A stretch of DNA of 64,000 nt from an uncultured Planctomycetaceae bacterium (GCA_903858815.1 CAIOKE010000133.1:124001-188000); one strand, 5' to 3'. Shown: positions 1 to 8,977, counted from the first letter of the stretch. A program made the numbers and translations. Notes: generated from the sequence alone by a model not told the origin.

Positions 1-67
1 TCACGCAGCCCTGCGAACGGGCTGTCTCTAACACGGGCATCCGTCCCGAATCTCAAAGACTCCAAAT

Positions 68-1309
68 ATGCATCGACTGATTGCCCTCACCCTGCTTTTT
101 CAGCACCTTGTCCTGTCGGGCACAACACTGCAGGCCGATCCGCTGAAAAACCTTGAACAATGGCTTGCAGCCACTCCCCTTTCCGATGAACGTCTGCGTG
201 AGCTGGCCTCGCAGGACTTCGCAGCCGAACCACTGACCGCTCCACAGGCTGCTGCAGCCACGGAAATGCTCTGGAAATCGCGATCCGAATTCCTCCGCAG
301 CGACCGGAAGGCTGAGCTTGATGCACGAGAACTGGTCATCGGCGACCTCAAAATGCCATTTTGGTATCGATCGTTTGGTGCTGCCCCGGCTGAGGGACGC
401 AGACTGTTTATCTCCATGCACGGGGGTGGAGGTGCACCAGCGGCTGTCAATGATCAGCAGTACGAAAATCAGAAACGACTGTATCAGCCCGAAGAAGGCA
501 TTTACCTCGTACCCCGAGCGGCCACGAATACGTGGGATCTCTGGCATCAGGGGCACATTGATCAGTTCTTTGATCGTCTGATTACAGACCTCATGATTTT
601 CGAAAACGTAAACCCGGATCGAGTCTATTTCATGGGGTACTCAGCCGGTGGTGATGGTGTTTATCAGTTAGCCCCCCGCATGGCCGATCGACTGGCCGCT
701 GCTGCCATGATGGCCGGTCATCCCAATGAATCACGCCCCGAAGGCCTGCGGAATATCGGCTTCACCATTCATATGGGAGCCCTTGATGCGGCCTTCAACC
801 GTAACTCAGTTGCAGCCGACTGGGGACGCAGACTGAAAACCTTGCAGGAAACTGACCCCGAAGGATACAAACACAGCGTCACCCTCCATGAGGGCAAAGG
901 ACACTGGATGAATCTTGAAGATCGCGTTGCTGTCCCATGGATGTCGGCCTTCACCAGACAATCGTGGCCATCAAAAGTCGTCTGGATTCAGGATGATGTC
1001 CTGCATCAGCGTTTCTACTGGCTGCAGGTGGATCCCCGCACCGCGAAAGCCGGAGATCAGGTCACAGCCGAGGTCCAGGCCGGAAAAATCCGCATCTCAG
1101 TCTGCTCAGCAGCCAATCTGACATTGCTGCTGAATGACCGACTGCTCTCACTCGACTCCCCGATCTCAGTGGAATTCCCGGATGGTTCCACACAAACCTT
1201 CAGTGTGCAGCGCAAACTGGCTGTCATGGCCACTGGCCTGCTCGAGAGAAATGACCCGGTTGGTGTCCCCACTGCATCTATCACCCTTGCAGTTCCGGTC
1301 AGGCAGTAA
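68..1309 (+). CDS. Exported alpha/beta-hydrolase (esterase/polyhydroxyalkanoate-depolymerase-like)
   Basis: This 413-residue protein has an N-terminal signal-like segment (residues 1-23, hydrophobic, ending near LQA) and then an alpha/beta-hydrolase core. The nucleophile elbow GYSAGG places the catalytic Ser at 192. The SMHGGGG stretch at 116-122 fits an oxyanion-hole loop, and KGHW at 277-280 supplies a likely catalytic His279; Asp240 is a possible acid. The family hydrolyses ester bonds in polymers or small esters; the substrate is not evident. Residues after about 320 resemble a small beta-rich add-on. No clear SD site precedes the ATG. It is followed on the same strand by another hydrolase after 47 bases. 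Fold assignment is firm, substrate unknown. Confidence 0.85.
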   Translation: MHRLIALTLLFQHLVLSGTTLQADPLKNLEQWLAATPLSDERLRELASQDFAAEPLTAPQAAAATEMLWKSRSEFLRSDRKAELDARELVIGDLKMPFWYRSFGAAPAEGRRLFISMHGGGGAPAAVNDQQYENQKRLYQPEEGIYLVPRAATNTWDLWHQGHIDQFFDRLITDLMIFENVNPDRVYFMGYSAGGDGVYQLAPRMADRLAAAAMMAGHPNESRPEGLRNIGFTIHMGALDAAFNRNSVAADWGRRLKTLQETDPEGYKHSVTLHEGKGHWMNLEDRVAVPWMSAFTRQSWPSKVVWIQDDVLHQRFYWLQVDPRTAKAGDQVTAEVQAGKIRISVCSAANLTLLLNDRLLSLDSPISVEFPDGSTQTFSVQRKLAVMATGLLERNDPVGVPTASITLAVPVRQ

Positions 1310-1356
1310 GAAGTTAATCGTCCCTGTCCAGCCATCCCTGCATCCTGCTGAGAATC

Positions 1357-2472
1357 ATGCAGACAGACACAGAGAGATTTCCACGCGTCCTCGCCGCTTT
1401 CGAGGAGGGAGTCACAAGAGGGCTTCACACCGGGTTGCAGATTTATGTGTCTGTCGATGGAGTGCCACTGCTGGACGCGGGATTCGGTGACGCTGCCCCG
1501 GCGCGTCCCATGACGCCGCAGACTCTGATGCCCTGGCGCAGCGCCGGAAAACCCCTCACGGCACTGCTGCTGCTCACATTGCTCGATCAACCGCAGCAGC
1601 AGCTGCAGTTGCCACTGAGTCACTGGTTGCCGGAGTCAGTTGGGACTGATAAGTCCAGCCTGACGCTGGCAGACTTATTGACCCATCAATCAGGGTTCCC
1701 GCTGACAGATACCGGTTGGCCGCATTCATCGTGGGACGACAGCGTTCGCACTGTCCTGCAGACACCCTGCCAGCTGCCCCGGGGAACTGCCGCATATCAC
1801 CCGCAGAGCAGCTGGTTTCTGCTCGGAGAAATCATTCGCAGAGTGGTGGCACAGGGCCAGCAAACGCTGCCTGCCTTCGCTGCAATCCTTCAGCAGAAAC
1901 TCCTTGATCCACTCGGTATGCTGCAGTCCGGTTGCGGAATCTCATCGCCCGATTCACCCGAGATCGTCAATCGACTGCCGGTGCTCTACGAACGACAGCA
2001 TGGAGAATTGAATGTGAGTCCCGCCAGTGCTGCCCCATGGATTGTAACCCCATCCGCGGGTGGCAATCTGCGGGGGCCCATTTCGGAACTTGGCAGGTTC
2101 TATGAGATGCTGTTGCGAAGCGGCAGGACGGCACAGGGGCTTGTGTTTGCAGCAGAGCCTGTCATCCAGTTGATGACTCGCCGCCACCGAGTCGCCATGC
2201 ATGACCAGACCTTCCAGCAGGTCATCGACTTCGGTCTCGGAGTCATCTGCAACTCAGCTCGCTACGGTGCTGCTCTGGTCCCATACGGCTTCGGCAGTCG
2301 CTGTTCTGATTCCGCCTTCGGTCATGGCGGGGCTCAATGCTCAATTGGCTTCTGTGATCCTGAAAGACGGCTTGTTGTTGCATGGGCAGCCAATGGTTTC
2401 TGTGGCGAAGGTCAGCACCAGCGCCGCAATCAGCTGATCAACAACGCTGTCTTTGATGACCTTGGACTCTGA
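1357..2472 (+). CDS. Serine hydrolase of the beta-lactamase class C / penicillin-binding-protein-like family
   Basis: This 371-residue protein has the three motifs of the serine beta-lactamase/DD-peptidase fold: SAGK at 62-65 (the SxxK nucleophile and base), Tyr147 in AAYHPQSSW (the YxN-like position) and HGG at 323-325 in place of KTG. Known members include esterases, D-aminopeptidases and class C beta-lactamases; HGG instead of KTG is common in the esterase-like members, so an esterase or peptidase role is more likely than antibiotic resistance. No signal peptide is visible, so it is probably cytoplasmic. It lies 47 bases after the esterase and just before the aldolase, so the three may be co-transcribed. 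Confidence 0.85.
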   Translation: MQTDTERFPRVLAAFEEGVTRGLHTGLQIYVSVDGVPLLDAGFGDAAPARPMTPQTLMPWRSAGKPLTALLLLTLLDQPQQQLQLPLSHWLPESVGTDKSSLTLADLLTHQSGFPLTDTGWPHSSWDDSVRTVLQTPCQLPRGTAAYHPQSSWFLLGEIIRRVVAQGQQTLPAFAAILQQKLLDPLGMLQSGCGISSPDSPEIVNRLPVLYERQHGELNVSPASAAPWIVTPSAGGNLRGPISELGRFYEMLLRSGRTAQGLVFAAEPVIQLMTRRHRVAMHDQTFQQVIDFGLGVICNSARYGAALVPYGFGSRCSDSAFGHGGAQCSIGFCDPERRLVVAWAANGFCGEGQHQRRNQLINNAVFDDLGL

Positions 2473-2521
2473 AACATCGCCCCCCCCCTTTTCCTCTGCG
2501 CTTTTTCAGGATTTTTCAGAC

Positions 2522-3310
2522 ATGATCAGAGGCTTTCGTGGGAAACTGCTTGCCGGTCAGACACTCCATGGCACCATGCTGACACTGCCCTCTGCCTCTG
2601 TCGCTGAAATCCTCACCGATGCGGGATTCGACTGGCTGTTTATAGACTGTGAACATGGCCCGGTCGAAGTGCGGGATATTCAGCAGATTCTGCAGGCCGT
2701 CGGCCATCGCATCGCCTGCATTGTCCGTATTCCCGAATGCTCTGAAGGCACCATCAAACGCGTTCTGGACGCGGGAGCTCAGGGGATCATTGTACCGCAG
2801 GTCAATTCAGCCGCCACTGCGCGGGAGGTGGTTCGTTGTGCACGCTACGCGCCACTGGGTGGCCGGGGAGTAGGCATCGGACGAGCACAGGGGTATGGAA
2901 CACGGTTCAGCCAGTATGTTCAGGAAGCAAATGATGAAGTGGTTGTCGTGGTCCAGGCCGAACATCGTGATGCGGTTGCCGGAATCGAAGAAATCGTCGC
3001 TGTGCCCGGAATCGACTGCATTCTGCTGGGGCCCTATGACCTGTCAGCAAGCTTCAATCGCATGGGACAGATTCATGACAGGGACGTTGTGGAAGCCATC
3101 GAAAAGGTACTGGGTTGCTGTCGCCATCGCGGGCTGCCAACAGGGTACTTCGGCGTCACTGCCGATGCCGTCCTCGAATACCAGAAACGCGGGTGTTCGC
3201 TGCTGGTGACCGGAGTTGATGTCACATTCCTCGCCAGCGCCTCAGCCCGTATGTTCCGACAGCTCACTGAACCCACTTCCCCGGAGGCCCCCCAAAACGG
3301 CTCTACATAA
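2522..3310 (+). CDS. HpcH/HpaI-family aldolase (2-keto-3-deoxy acid aldolase type)
   Basis: A 262-residue class II aldolase of the HpcH/HpaI family, which cleaves 2-oxo-3-deoxy acids to pyruvate and an aldehyde with a divalent metal. Visible family features are GTML near the start, DCEHGP (residues about 40-45), IVRIPE carrying the conserved Arg, QAEHRDA carrying a metal-ligand Glu and LGPYDLSASF carrying the metal-ligand Asp. The open frame extends upstream to a TTG at 2453 inside the preceding gene. I chose the ATG at 2522 because family members begin with a sequence like MIRGFRGKLLAG and this length is typical. A run of nine C bases (2480-2488) lies in the gap. The physiological substrate is unknown. 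Confidence 0.85.
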   Translation: MIRGFRGKLLAGQTLHGTMLTLPSASVAEILTDAGFDWLFIDCEHGPVEVRDIQQILQAVGHRIACIVRIPECSEGTIKRVLDAGAQGIIVPQVNSAATAREVVRCARYAPLGGRGVGIGRAQGYGTRFSQYVQEANDEVVVVVQAEHRDAVAGIEEIVAVPGIDCILLGPYDLSASFNRMGQIHDRDVVEAIEKVLGCCRHRGLPTGYFGVTADAVLEYQKRGCSLLVTGVDVTFLASASARMFRQLTEPTSPEAPQNGST

Positions 3311-3386
3311 AATGCAGTGCGCGGTGTTGCTGTGCCGTCTGACGGTTGGTGATTCTTCACCACCGAAGGACATGGGGGGGCAGTTG

Positions 3387-3410
3387 TCAGTGATCAGTGG
3401 TCAGTGGTCA
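3387..3410 (+). repeat. Short tandem heptamer repeat TCAGTGR
   Basis: Three consecutive copies of TCAGTGA/TCAGTGG followed by a partial TCA. A related string (GTCAGTGTTCAGTTGTC) recurs at 3470-3486. Too short and too regular for CRISPR. It is the left end of the repeat mosaic. Confidence 0.6.
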
Positions 3411-3435
3411 AAAGGACGCCGACAACACCCACCTT

Positions 3436-3460
3436 GGGAGGGCGAGGCTCCCGCCGAGCC
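3436..3460 (+). repeat. Overlapping palindromes GGGAG-N7-CTCCC and GGCTC-N5-GAGCC
   Basis: GGGAG (3436-3440) pairs with CTCCC (3448-3452), and the overlapping GGCTC (3446-3450) pairs with GAGCC (3456-3460), so two mutually exclusive hairpins are possible. The core GAGGCTCCCGCCGAGCC is, from memory, a dispersed motif in planctomycete genomes; this should be checked by search. Confidence 0.55.
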
Positions 3461-3504
3461 GAAGTCAATTGTCAGTGTTCAGTTGTCGTTGTTCGCCCTC
3501 AACC

Positions 3505-3530
3505 GTAGTCCGGGCATTCCTGCCCGGCCG
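3505..3530 (+). repeat. Dispersed palindrome, GTAG-YCCGRGCATTCCT family, copy 1
   Basis: GTAGTCCGGGCATTCCTG followed by CCCGGCCG forms a hairpin CCGGGC (3510-3515) with GCCCGG (3522-3527). A second, inverted copy with the same core lies at 38891-38913, which marks this as a dispersed family rather than a terminator. Confidence 0.6.
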
Positions 3531-3656
3531 CCTTTTACCCACATAAAGCCACGACGCGGCGCACGTTTAACGGTCGCTCAGCCATTCCGTGGGCTGATAA
3601 CCACTCAGCAAAGGGCAACCTCGGCATCGTCACCGCGCTGGTGCTCGATGGTCGTA

Positions 3657-3680
3657 GCATGGGCTTCAGCCTGTATCGTC
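3657..3680 (+). repeat. GGCT-TC-AGCC palindrome within the mosaic
   Basis: GCATGGGCTTCAGCCTG contains GGCT (3662-3665) and AGCC (3668-3671). It resembles the hairpin at 38826-38841 (GGGCTTTAGCCCTG), the second module shared between the two gene-free blocks of this window. Confidence 0.45.
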
Positions 3681-3753
3681 CACCGCGTTCAAGCCCCCCC
3701 CACCCAAAAAGGCGAGCCGTTAGCGGAAGCTGACGGGTGTTGTTGTTTGCGTC

Positions 3754-4127
3754 TGAGCTGTTATTTTCCTGACACGGAAGCTGTATCCTGTTCGTTCTTC
3801 TCAACCCCCTCAAATGCAACCTGTAGGCGCGCACAGGATTCTTCGTTGATCCCCAAAAACGTCCGGGAATCGTAAATTTTCTTGCGCGCAGGACCGGGGA
3901 ACCCTGCCCTATCTGCTCAAGCGATACGGCGGTTGTCGGCAGAAAACCAACGGATACGGAACACGCGATTTACCAGCCAGCTCCCACCGAACCGCAGCTT
4001 CTGTGGCTGTACTCCATGCCGATTCTCCCTCCTGACCTCAGCCGTATTGTCTGAAAATTGCTGGATTCGAGTGTTTTGCAGGGTTTCTTCCGCTAGGATT
4101 GCAGTGCTGGATGCAGCAGCATCTTTC
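3754..4127. other. Gene-free stretch upstream of exbD
   Basis: About 370 bases between the repeat mosaic and the exbD ribosome-binding site. Short open frames here lack an SD site and plausible protein composition, so I call no gene. The promoter of the exbD operon should lie in this stretch, but I saw no pair of -35/-10 boxes with normal spacing. Confidence 0.5.
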
Positions 4128-4133
4128 AGGAGG
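4128..4133 (+). promoter_or_regulatory. Strong Shine-Dalgarno site of exbD
   Basis: A perfect AGGAGG ends five bases before the ATG at 4139. It fixes the exbD start and excludes the overlapping frame that would run through it. Confidence 0.8.
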
Positions 4134-4138
4134 AAGTC

Positions 4139-4579
4139 ATGCCGTTAAAAACAGAGAATCTGGAAGACCCGGCACTCAATCTGACGCCGATGATTGATGT
4201 CGTTTTTCTGCTGATCATCTTTTTCATGGTCGGCGCACGATTCACAGAAGAGGCCAGTGATCAGCAGTTTGACGTCCAATTGCCGGTCGCTGCCCCTGTG
4301 CAGACGCTCAGCCGGGAACCGGACCCGCTGGTAGTCTCAGTCAATCGTGCAGGCCAGTTTGCTCTTGGGGGACGTAATCTGACACGACCGGAACTTCGCA
4401 CTGCTCTTGAACAGGCTCGTCAGGCATGGGCTGGCCAGACTGTGATTATTCGTGGCGACGGAGAGGGAAGTTATCAGTCTGTCGTCGATGTCATGAGTCT
4501 TTGTCATCAGTTGCAGATCACCAGATTCTCACTGGCATTTCAGCCGGAATCTGACAGCGACAAAAAGGGTAAGAACTGA
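4139..4579 (+). CDS. exbD: ExbD/TolR-family biopolymer transport protein
   Basis: A 146-residue protein with the ExbD/TolR layout: short cytoplasmic N-terminus, one membrane helix (about 15-32, NLTPMIDVVFLLIIFFMVG) with the conserved proton-path Asp20, then a periplasmic domain ending near residue 135. In known systems ExbD works with ExbB in a proton-driven motor that energises outer-membrane or periplasmic partners. No ExbB/TolQ gene is in the window. The next gene starts two bases after the stop, so the two are surely co-transcribed. TolR/ExbD subfamily cannot be decided by eye. Confidence 0.9.
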   Translation: MPLKTENLEDPALNLTPMIDVVFLLIIFFMVGARFTEEASDQQFDVQLPVAAPVQTLSREPDPLVVSVNRAGQFALGGRNLTRPELRTALEQARQAWAGQTVIIRGDGEGSYQSVVDVMSLCHQLQITRFSLAFQPESDSDKKGKN

Positions 4580-4581
4580 TC

Positions 4582-7026
4582 ATGGAAGCAGTGCTGCGGC
4601 TGCTGGAAAAACTGCAAAGCGGAGCGAAGTTATCGGCAGACGACATCATCGCCCTGCTGCTGGTTTCTGCCATGCTGCTCTCACTTGCTCATCTTGGCAC
4701 CATGCTGGCGACTCGCTGGGGCGATCGTTACACCGCGACAAAATCCCTGATGGCGTCAATCCTCATTCATTGTGTCTGCCTGCTCGGCCTCGAAGTTTTT
4801 GATCCCAGCCCGGCCGTAATCGCCGAACAGCCGGAACCTGCAGCGCGGATTCCGGAGGTGCTGACAGAGGTGCTGACGGAATCGGATCGTGAAGTACTGC
4901 AGGACCGTGCTGGCAACGTACCACTGGTTGATCGGCCGTCGACAATTGAAGCCGAGCTGCAGCGATTTGAATCTGCTGCTCCCGTACTCGAACCAGCGCA
5001 GACCCCCGAACGCATGCCCGAACCTCCGGCATCCGTTGCAATCTCAGCAAGCGATGTCACTCAGTTTGAGCCCGCTCCCGTGACGGCACTGGCCCCGCTC
5101 TCAGATGCCGGACAGGAAGGACCGCGACAGGTGGCAGCCGCAGCATCGGATCCAGCCTCAGACCTCAGTACAACATTCGATTCCAGCCTCGCTGATGTAC
5201 AGGCTTTGCAGATGACTCGTCAGCGATCTCGCCCCGGCCGGGAGGAAGAACAGTCGGTACCAGAGCGACCGGCAGTCGCCAAAGCTCCGTCTGCGACACT
5301 GCGGGTTGAAGCCGCAGATCTTTCACTGCCCGCAGCGACGTCAGCTGATGCCACTGCAGTCCCGCTTCCTGATGCGATGGACAACAATGATCGCATCGAA
5401 AAACCCACCGCCCCACAACCGGCCGAAACATTCAGTGATGGTGCTCAGATTGGTGACGTGAAACCGGCAAGGCAGCCCGATCGGGCTATGACTTTCCAGT
5501 CCAGACTGCCACGGCCCGCACGCAGTCTGCCTGCTGCTGAACCGTCGCCACGCCCTGCCCGCGCCTCCTCCGAAACAGCCGCAACGCCACTGCCTTTGAA
5601 CAGCCGCTACGAAGATGTTCGTTCCGGAAGCGTTGCACCGGAATTTGCAGATTCCCTGCTGTCAGCCGGGGAAATCATGATTGCTGAACTGCCGTCGGTA
5701 CGGCGTCGTCCAACGCCGCCGGCGGCCTATCGCCTGCGAGGTGTTGAATCACGTCAGCGTGCAACCGAAGTCTACGGCGGTACAAAACAGTCGGAAGATG
5801 CGGTGGAACGCAGTCTCCGATGGCTCGCGGCTGCCCAGTCATCCGATGGACGCTGGGACGCATCTGATTATGGTGCCGGGCAGGTTGATATCGATGAGAA
5901 TGGCGTCAAACGGGATTTTGCCGGCCGCGAAGCCGACGCAGGTCTCACGGCCCTCGCGGTCCTCTGCTTCCTTGGCGCCGGTTACACGCATGAGCAGGGG
6001 AATTATGCGCTGCAGGTGGATCACGCTCTTGACTGGCTGATTCAGCAACAGACGCCCGATGGTTGCCTCGCCGGTAAAGCCGAACACTATGCACGCATGT
6101 ACTGTCACGCTATGGCCACTTACGCTCTGGCCGAAGCCTGCGGAATGCAGAAGGATATTGTCCTCGGCTCCATCGTGGATCCAACAACACTGGCGACTGC
6201 TGTTCACATGGGCAGCCTGTACGCGATTCTTGAAGGCAGCCATGGCGGAACTGCTGCCCTCTCAATGGCAGCAACACTGCACGAACTCAACCTCGCTGAT
6301 CCCACACTTCGCTGGTCATGGCAACTCCGTCGCGTGGATGACATTCGATTGCGGTCTGCCCTTGCAAAGGCTGTGACGTTCACAATCGGACAGCAGGATC
6401 CCCAGAATGGTGGCTGGCGATATCGTCAGTTTCAGGAAGGTGATGTCAGCATGTTTGGCTGGCAGTTAATGTCGCTCAAAAGTGCTGAAATGGCAGGTGT
6501 TACAGTCCCCAACCAGGTGCGTGCCCGCATGCAGACGTTCCTCCGCAGCACCGCACAGGGAACAGCCGGGGGACTTTACGGTTATCGACGTTCAGTACCC
6601 GGAAGTGAGGGGGGCTCTGAACCTCCGACCCCCGTGATGACAGCAGAAGCTCTTTTCTGCAGGCAGATGCTGGGGGCCGCTGCAGATTCGCCGGCAACCC
6701 GCGAAGCCATCGGATTCATCGGTCGAAATCCCCCGTCAATCGCCCGCACGGACTTCTATTACTGGTACTACGGTACCCTTGCAATGCATCAGCACGGTGG
6801 CTCTCCGTGGCGACAGTGGAACAGTATGATTCGTGATCTGCTGATCGCTGAACAGCGCACAACCGGTGATCTTGCCGGAACGTGGGATCCAAACGATGCG
6901 TGGGGACGATACGGGGGAAGACTTTACGCGACGACCCTTGCCACACTGACACTGGAAGTCTATTACCGGTTCCTGCCGCTCTATCAGGTTGGCCAGCCAG
7001 AGACAGGTCCGCTGCCCTCACCATGA
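4582..7026 (+). CDS. Membrane-anchored protein with C-terminal prenyltransferase/squalene-oxidase-type toroid repeats
   Basis: An 814-residue protein. Residues 22-42 and 55-72 are hydrophobic and likely span the membrane. About 75-400 is a long Pro/Ala/Glu-rich linker of low complexity. About 410-800 holds alpha-toroid repeats of the prenyltransferase/squalene-cyclase type (SLRWLAAAQSSDGRWDA, WLIQQQTPDGCL, GQQDPQNGGWRYRQ, GTWDPNDAWGRYGG). The acidic DxDD motif of squalene-hopene cyclases was not seen, so an enzymatic cyclase role is not supported. Known families with this fold bind or prenylate substrates, but many planctomycete members have no known function. Direct linkage to exbD suggests a partner of an ExbB/D motor (inference). 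Confidence 0.75.
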   Translation: MEAVLRLLEKLQSGAKLSADDIIALLLVSAMLLSLAHLGTMLATRWGDRYTATKSLMASILIHCVCLLGLEVFDPSPAVIAEQPEPAARIPEVLTEVLTESDREVLQDRAGNVPLVDRPSTIEAELQRFESAAPVLEPAQTPERMPEPPASVAISASDVTQFEPAPVTALAPLSDAGQEGPRQVAAAASDPASDLSTTFDSSLADVQALQMTRQRSRPGREEEQSVPERPAVAKAPSATLRVEAADLSLPAATSADATAVPLPDAMDNNDRIEKPTAPQPAETFSDGAQIGDVKPARQPDRAMTFQSRLPRPARSLPAAEPSPRPARASSETAATPLPLNSRYEDVRSGSVAPEFADSLLSAGEIMIAELPSVRRRPTPPAAYRLRGVESRQRATEVYGGTKQSEDAVERSLRWLAAAQSSDGRWDASDYGAGQVDIDENGVKRDFAGREADAGLTALAVLCFLGAGYTHEQGNYALQVDHALDWLIQQQTPDGCLAGKAEHYARMYCHAMATYALAEACGMQKDIVLGSIVDPTTLATAVHMGSLYAILEGSHGGTAALSMAATLHELNLADPTLRWSWQLRRVDDIRLRSALAKAVTFTIGQQDPQNGGWRYRQFQEGDVSMFGWQLMSLKSAEMAGVTVPNQVRARMQTFLRSTAQGTAGGLYGYRRSVPGSEGGSEPPTPVMTAEALFCRQMLGAAADSPATREAIGFIGRNPPSIARTDFYYWYYGTLAMHQHGGSPWRQWNSMIRDLLIAEQRTTGDLAGTWDPNDAWGRYGGRLYATTLATLTLEVYYRFLPLYQVGQPETGPLPSP

Positions 7027-7036
7027 GCAGGCTAAC

Positions 7037-8965
7037 CTACTGAATTCCTCGTTGAACTGCTCGCTGACCCTGCTGCATCCCCCGAAACTGCTGGTGGATG
7101 GCATTCCTTTGCTGATCATAGGCCTGCATTGGTGTTACAGCAGGGACAGCGGCCGGCCACGCTTCATAGCCACCCTGCGCTGCTGCTCGTTCTGCCGCCT
7201 GCAAAGACATCTGATCAGACAGTTCCTGCCCAGGCAGCAGGCTTTGTGGCGGACCATAATAGAACGCATCATTGAGAGGCTGGCCACCGGCAGCAACGGA
7301 CTGCTGCACTCCGTTAGCACCCATTCCGTCAGTCGCAAAACCTACCGGCATGACACCCTCATTCGCCATGGCCCCTCTGCTGTTATCCGAATACACCGGA
7401 AACAGACTGCCCGGCCCCGCATTCAACCCCTCAACCGGAAGTTCTTCGCCCCAACCCGCATCCATGCCATTCATGCCTGCCTGCGGTCCCACGGAAGCTG
7501 ACTGCTGCCAACCACGGGCGGAAGCCGATTGCGAATCCGGCATCTGCAGCCCTGCAGGATTTCCATAGCTTTGACCACCCCGAGTGGCTCCCATACCCGA
7601 TCTGATCGGAATCGGGCTGCCTGTCTGCATCGGTACGGCCGGAGCCCCCAATCGTGCCCCAGCCTGCTGTGAACCACCCCACCCCGCCCCGGGATTCATG
7701 GTGCTGGCTTGTGGCCCCCCGGACCTTGTATTCACCCCGCTGCCCGGCAGCACCTGACGATTCTGCAGACCCGTTGTCTCAGACGCCCGATTCACCCCAC
7801 CGGCTCGATAGCCGGATCCGGCAGCATAGGGTGCAGGCTGCACCCACGAACTTGGCTGGATTGCCTGCTGTGACCGATACCCGTAGGAATTCGCGGCTGT
7901 CCCTGCCGCACCTCCGTAAGGCACCCCGGACTGCGCGGCTGGCATCTGATTCCATGAGGCTGTGCGGGTATTCGAGGGACCCGTTGGCCATTGTCCTCGA
8001 TATCCAGCCTGCGCCGCTTCCTGGGAATCCAGTGGCGGCATCGACGGCATTCCGGAATCCGGCTGCCCCCCCGACCAACTCTGATTGGACTGCTGCTCGG
8101 CACCCGCACCCCACCCCGGAATTGATCTTCCGGAATTCTCCTGCACTCGCCTGCGCATCGCAGCGTCACGTTCCTGCTTTGCCATTTCCTGAATCTGATC
8201 GAATGACAATCCCGGAGGTAACTCTGAAAGCTCATCAAACGAATCCAGACTTTGCGGGACACCTGCAGCCGCTTCACTGGCCTGATACTGCAACTGAGCC
8301 ATCATTTCCACAGCTCGAGCGGTATTCCCGTACAATTCACGAAGACGCTGTTCAGCGGCTTCAGCACGCCCCTGCTGCAGATCCAGAAGCGCCAGATTCA
8401 CTCGAGCATTTTCATGTTTTGCGTCGATTGCCAGAGCCTGATTCAGATATCGTGCGGCCTCAGCTTCGCGACGCTGCAGCAGGCATGAATATCCAAGGTC
8501 GGACAGAATATTCGCATCATTCGGACTGGCCTTCAAAGCCTGCAGATAATGATACTCAGCATCTTTCCAGCGACGTTCCAGATCGGCGGCCATGGCAAGG
8601 CCATGATTCGCCGCAGCATTTGTCGGCTCAGATAACAGAATTTCTCGATACGCCTGCTGAGCCCCGGCAAGATCGTTCTGCTCAAGCGCCTGCTGCCCCT
8701 GCTGCAGCAGCATATCCATCTGCTGATCAATCAAAGGCTCAGCCTCGTCTGACGACTCATCCGCTGCTGCCGCCTTGCGATTCGTGAATTTCGCAAAGGA
8801 AAATCGCGATTTCTCAGAGTCCTTCTTCGACTCCGGCTTGTCCTTCTCAACAGCCGCCTGAGACTGACGCGATGTTATATCGCTTTTCTTCCAGAATTTC
8901 GCTCCCTGACAACCGACTTCGCTGCACATCAACAGCAGCACAATCATTTGCGAAAAACGAAACAT
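7037..8965 (-). CDS. TPR-repeat exported protein with Gln/Gly/Ser-rich C-terminal tail
   Basis: A 642-residue protein. The start at 8965 is chosen over a longer frame because GGAGG lies seven bases upstream and a signal-like segment MFRFSQMIVLLLMCSEVGC follows; the Cys at 19 might be lipidated, but the site is not a canonical lipobox. A charged Lys/Ser/Asp stretch (25-80) leads into about three to four TPR units (84-220; ALEQNDLAGAQQAYREILL, ALKASPNDANILSDLGYSC, ALAIDAKHENARVNLALL). Residues about 330-640 are low complexity, rich in Gly, Gln, Ser, Pro and Ala. TPRs bind proteins; the partner is unknown. It is convergent with the toroid gene, 10 bases apart. Confidence 0.75.
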   Translation of the reverse strand: MFRFSQMIVLLLMCSEVGCQGAKFWKKSDITSRQSQAAVEKDKPESKKDSEKSRFSFAKFTNRKAAAADESSDEAEPLIDQQMDMLLQQGQQALEQNDLAGAQQAYREILLSEPTNAAANHGLAMAADLERRWKDAEYHYLQALKASPNDANILSDLGYSCLLQRREAEAARYLNQALAIDAKHENARVNLALLDLQQGRAEAAEQRLRELYGNTARAVEMMAQLQYQASEAAAGVPQSLDSFDELSELPPGLSFDQIQEMAKQERDAAMRRRVQENSGRSIPGWGAGAEQQSNQSWSGGQPDSGMPSMPPLDSQEAAQAGYRGQWPTGPSNTRTASWNQMPAAQSGVPYGGAAGTAANSYGYRSQQAIQPSSWVQPAPYAAGSGYRAGGVNRASETTGLQNRQVLPGSGVNTRSGGPQASTMNPGAGWGGSQQAGARLGAPAVPMQTGSPIPIRSGMGATRGGQSYGNPAGLQMPDSQSASARGWQQSASVGPQAGMNGMDAGWGEELPVEGLNAGPGSLFPVYSDNSRGAMANEGVMPVGFATDGMGANGVQQSVAAGGQPLNDAFYYGPPQSLLPGQELSDQMSLQAAERAAAQGGYEAWPAAVPAVTPMQAYDQQRNAIHQQFRGMQQGQRAVQRGIQ

Positions 8966-8972
8966 CAGCAGG

Positions 8973-8977
8973 CCTCC
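8973..8977 (-). promoter_or_regulatory. SD site deciding the TPR-gene start
   Basis: CCTCC on the plus strand reads GGAGG in the gene's direction, seven bases before the ATG at 8965. It supports the short start. Confidence 0.6.

Larger units (their letters stand above)
3415..3753. repeat. Mosaic of palindromic repeats bounded by imperfect inverted repeats
   Basis: The left end GACGCCGACAACACCC (3415-3430) is an imperfect inverted copy of GGGTGTTGTTGTTTGCGTC (3735-3753). Between them lie several small palindromes and no credible gene. An open frame does run through the block, but it reads as low-information peptide. The layout suggests a non-autonomous mobile or repeat element built from modules. 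No transposase is present, and no target-site duplication was established by eye. Confidence 0.45.

Noticed and set aside
3387-3410. CRISPR array
   Set aside because: Heptamers without spacers; no longer direct repeats with unique spacers and no cas genes in the window.
3510-3536. Hairpin CCGGGC/GCCCGG followed by TTTT as a terminator
   Set aside because: A related palindrome recurs at 38891-38913 without a T-run, so a dispersed repeat is the better reading; the T-run is only four bases.
3216-3875. A 219-codon plus-strand open frame through the repeat mosaic
   Set aside because: It overlaps the aldolase end, has no SD site and translates repeat modules into Pro/Arg-rich low-information sequence; it is a false gene caused by the repeats.
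7654-8787. A 377-codon plus-strand frame opposite the TPR gene
   Set aside because: It lies antisense to a gene with clear TPR repeats and has Pro/Arg-rich, non-protein-like sequence, a side effect of the low-complexity tail.
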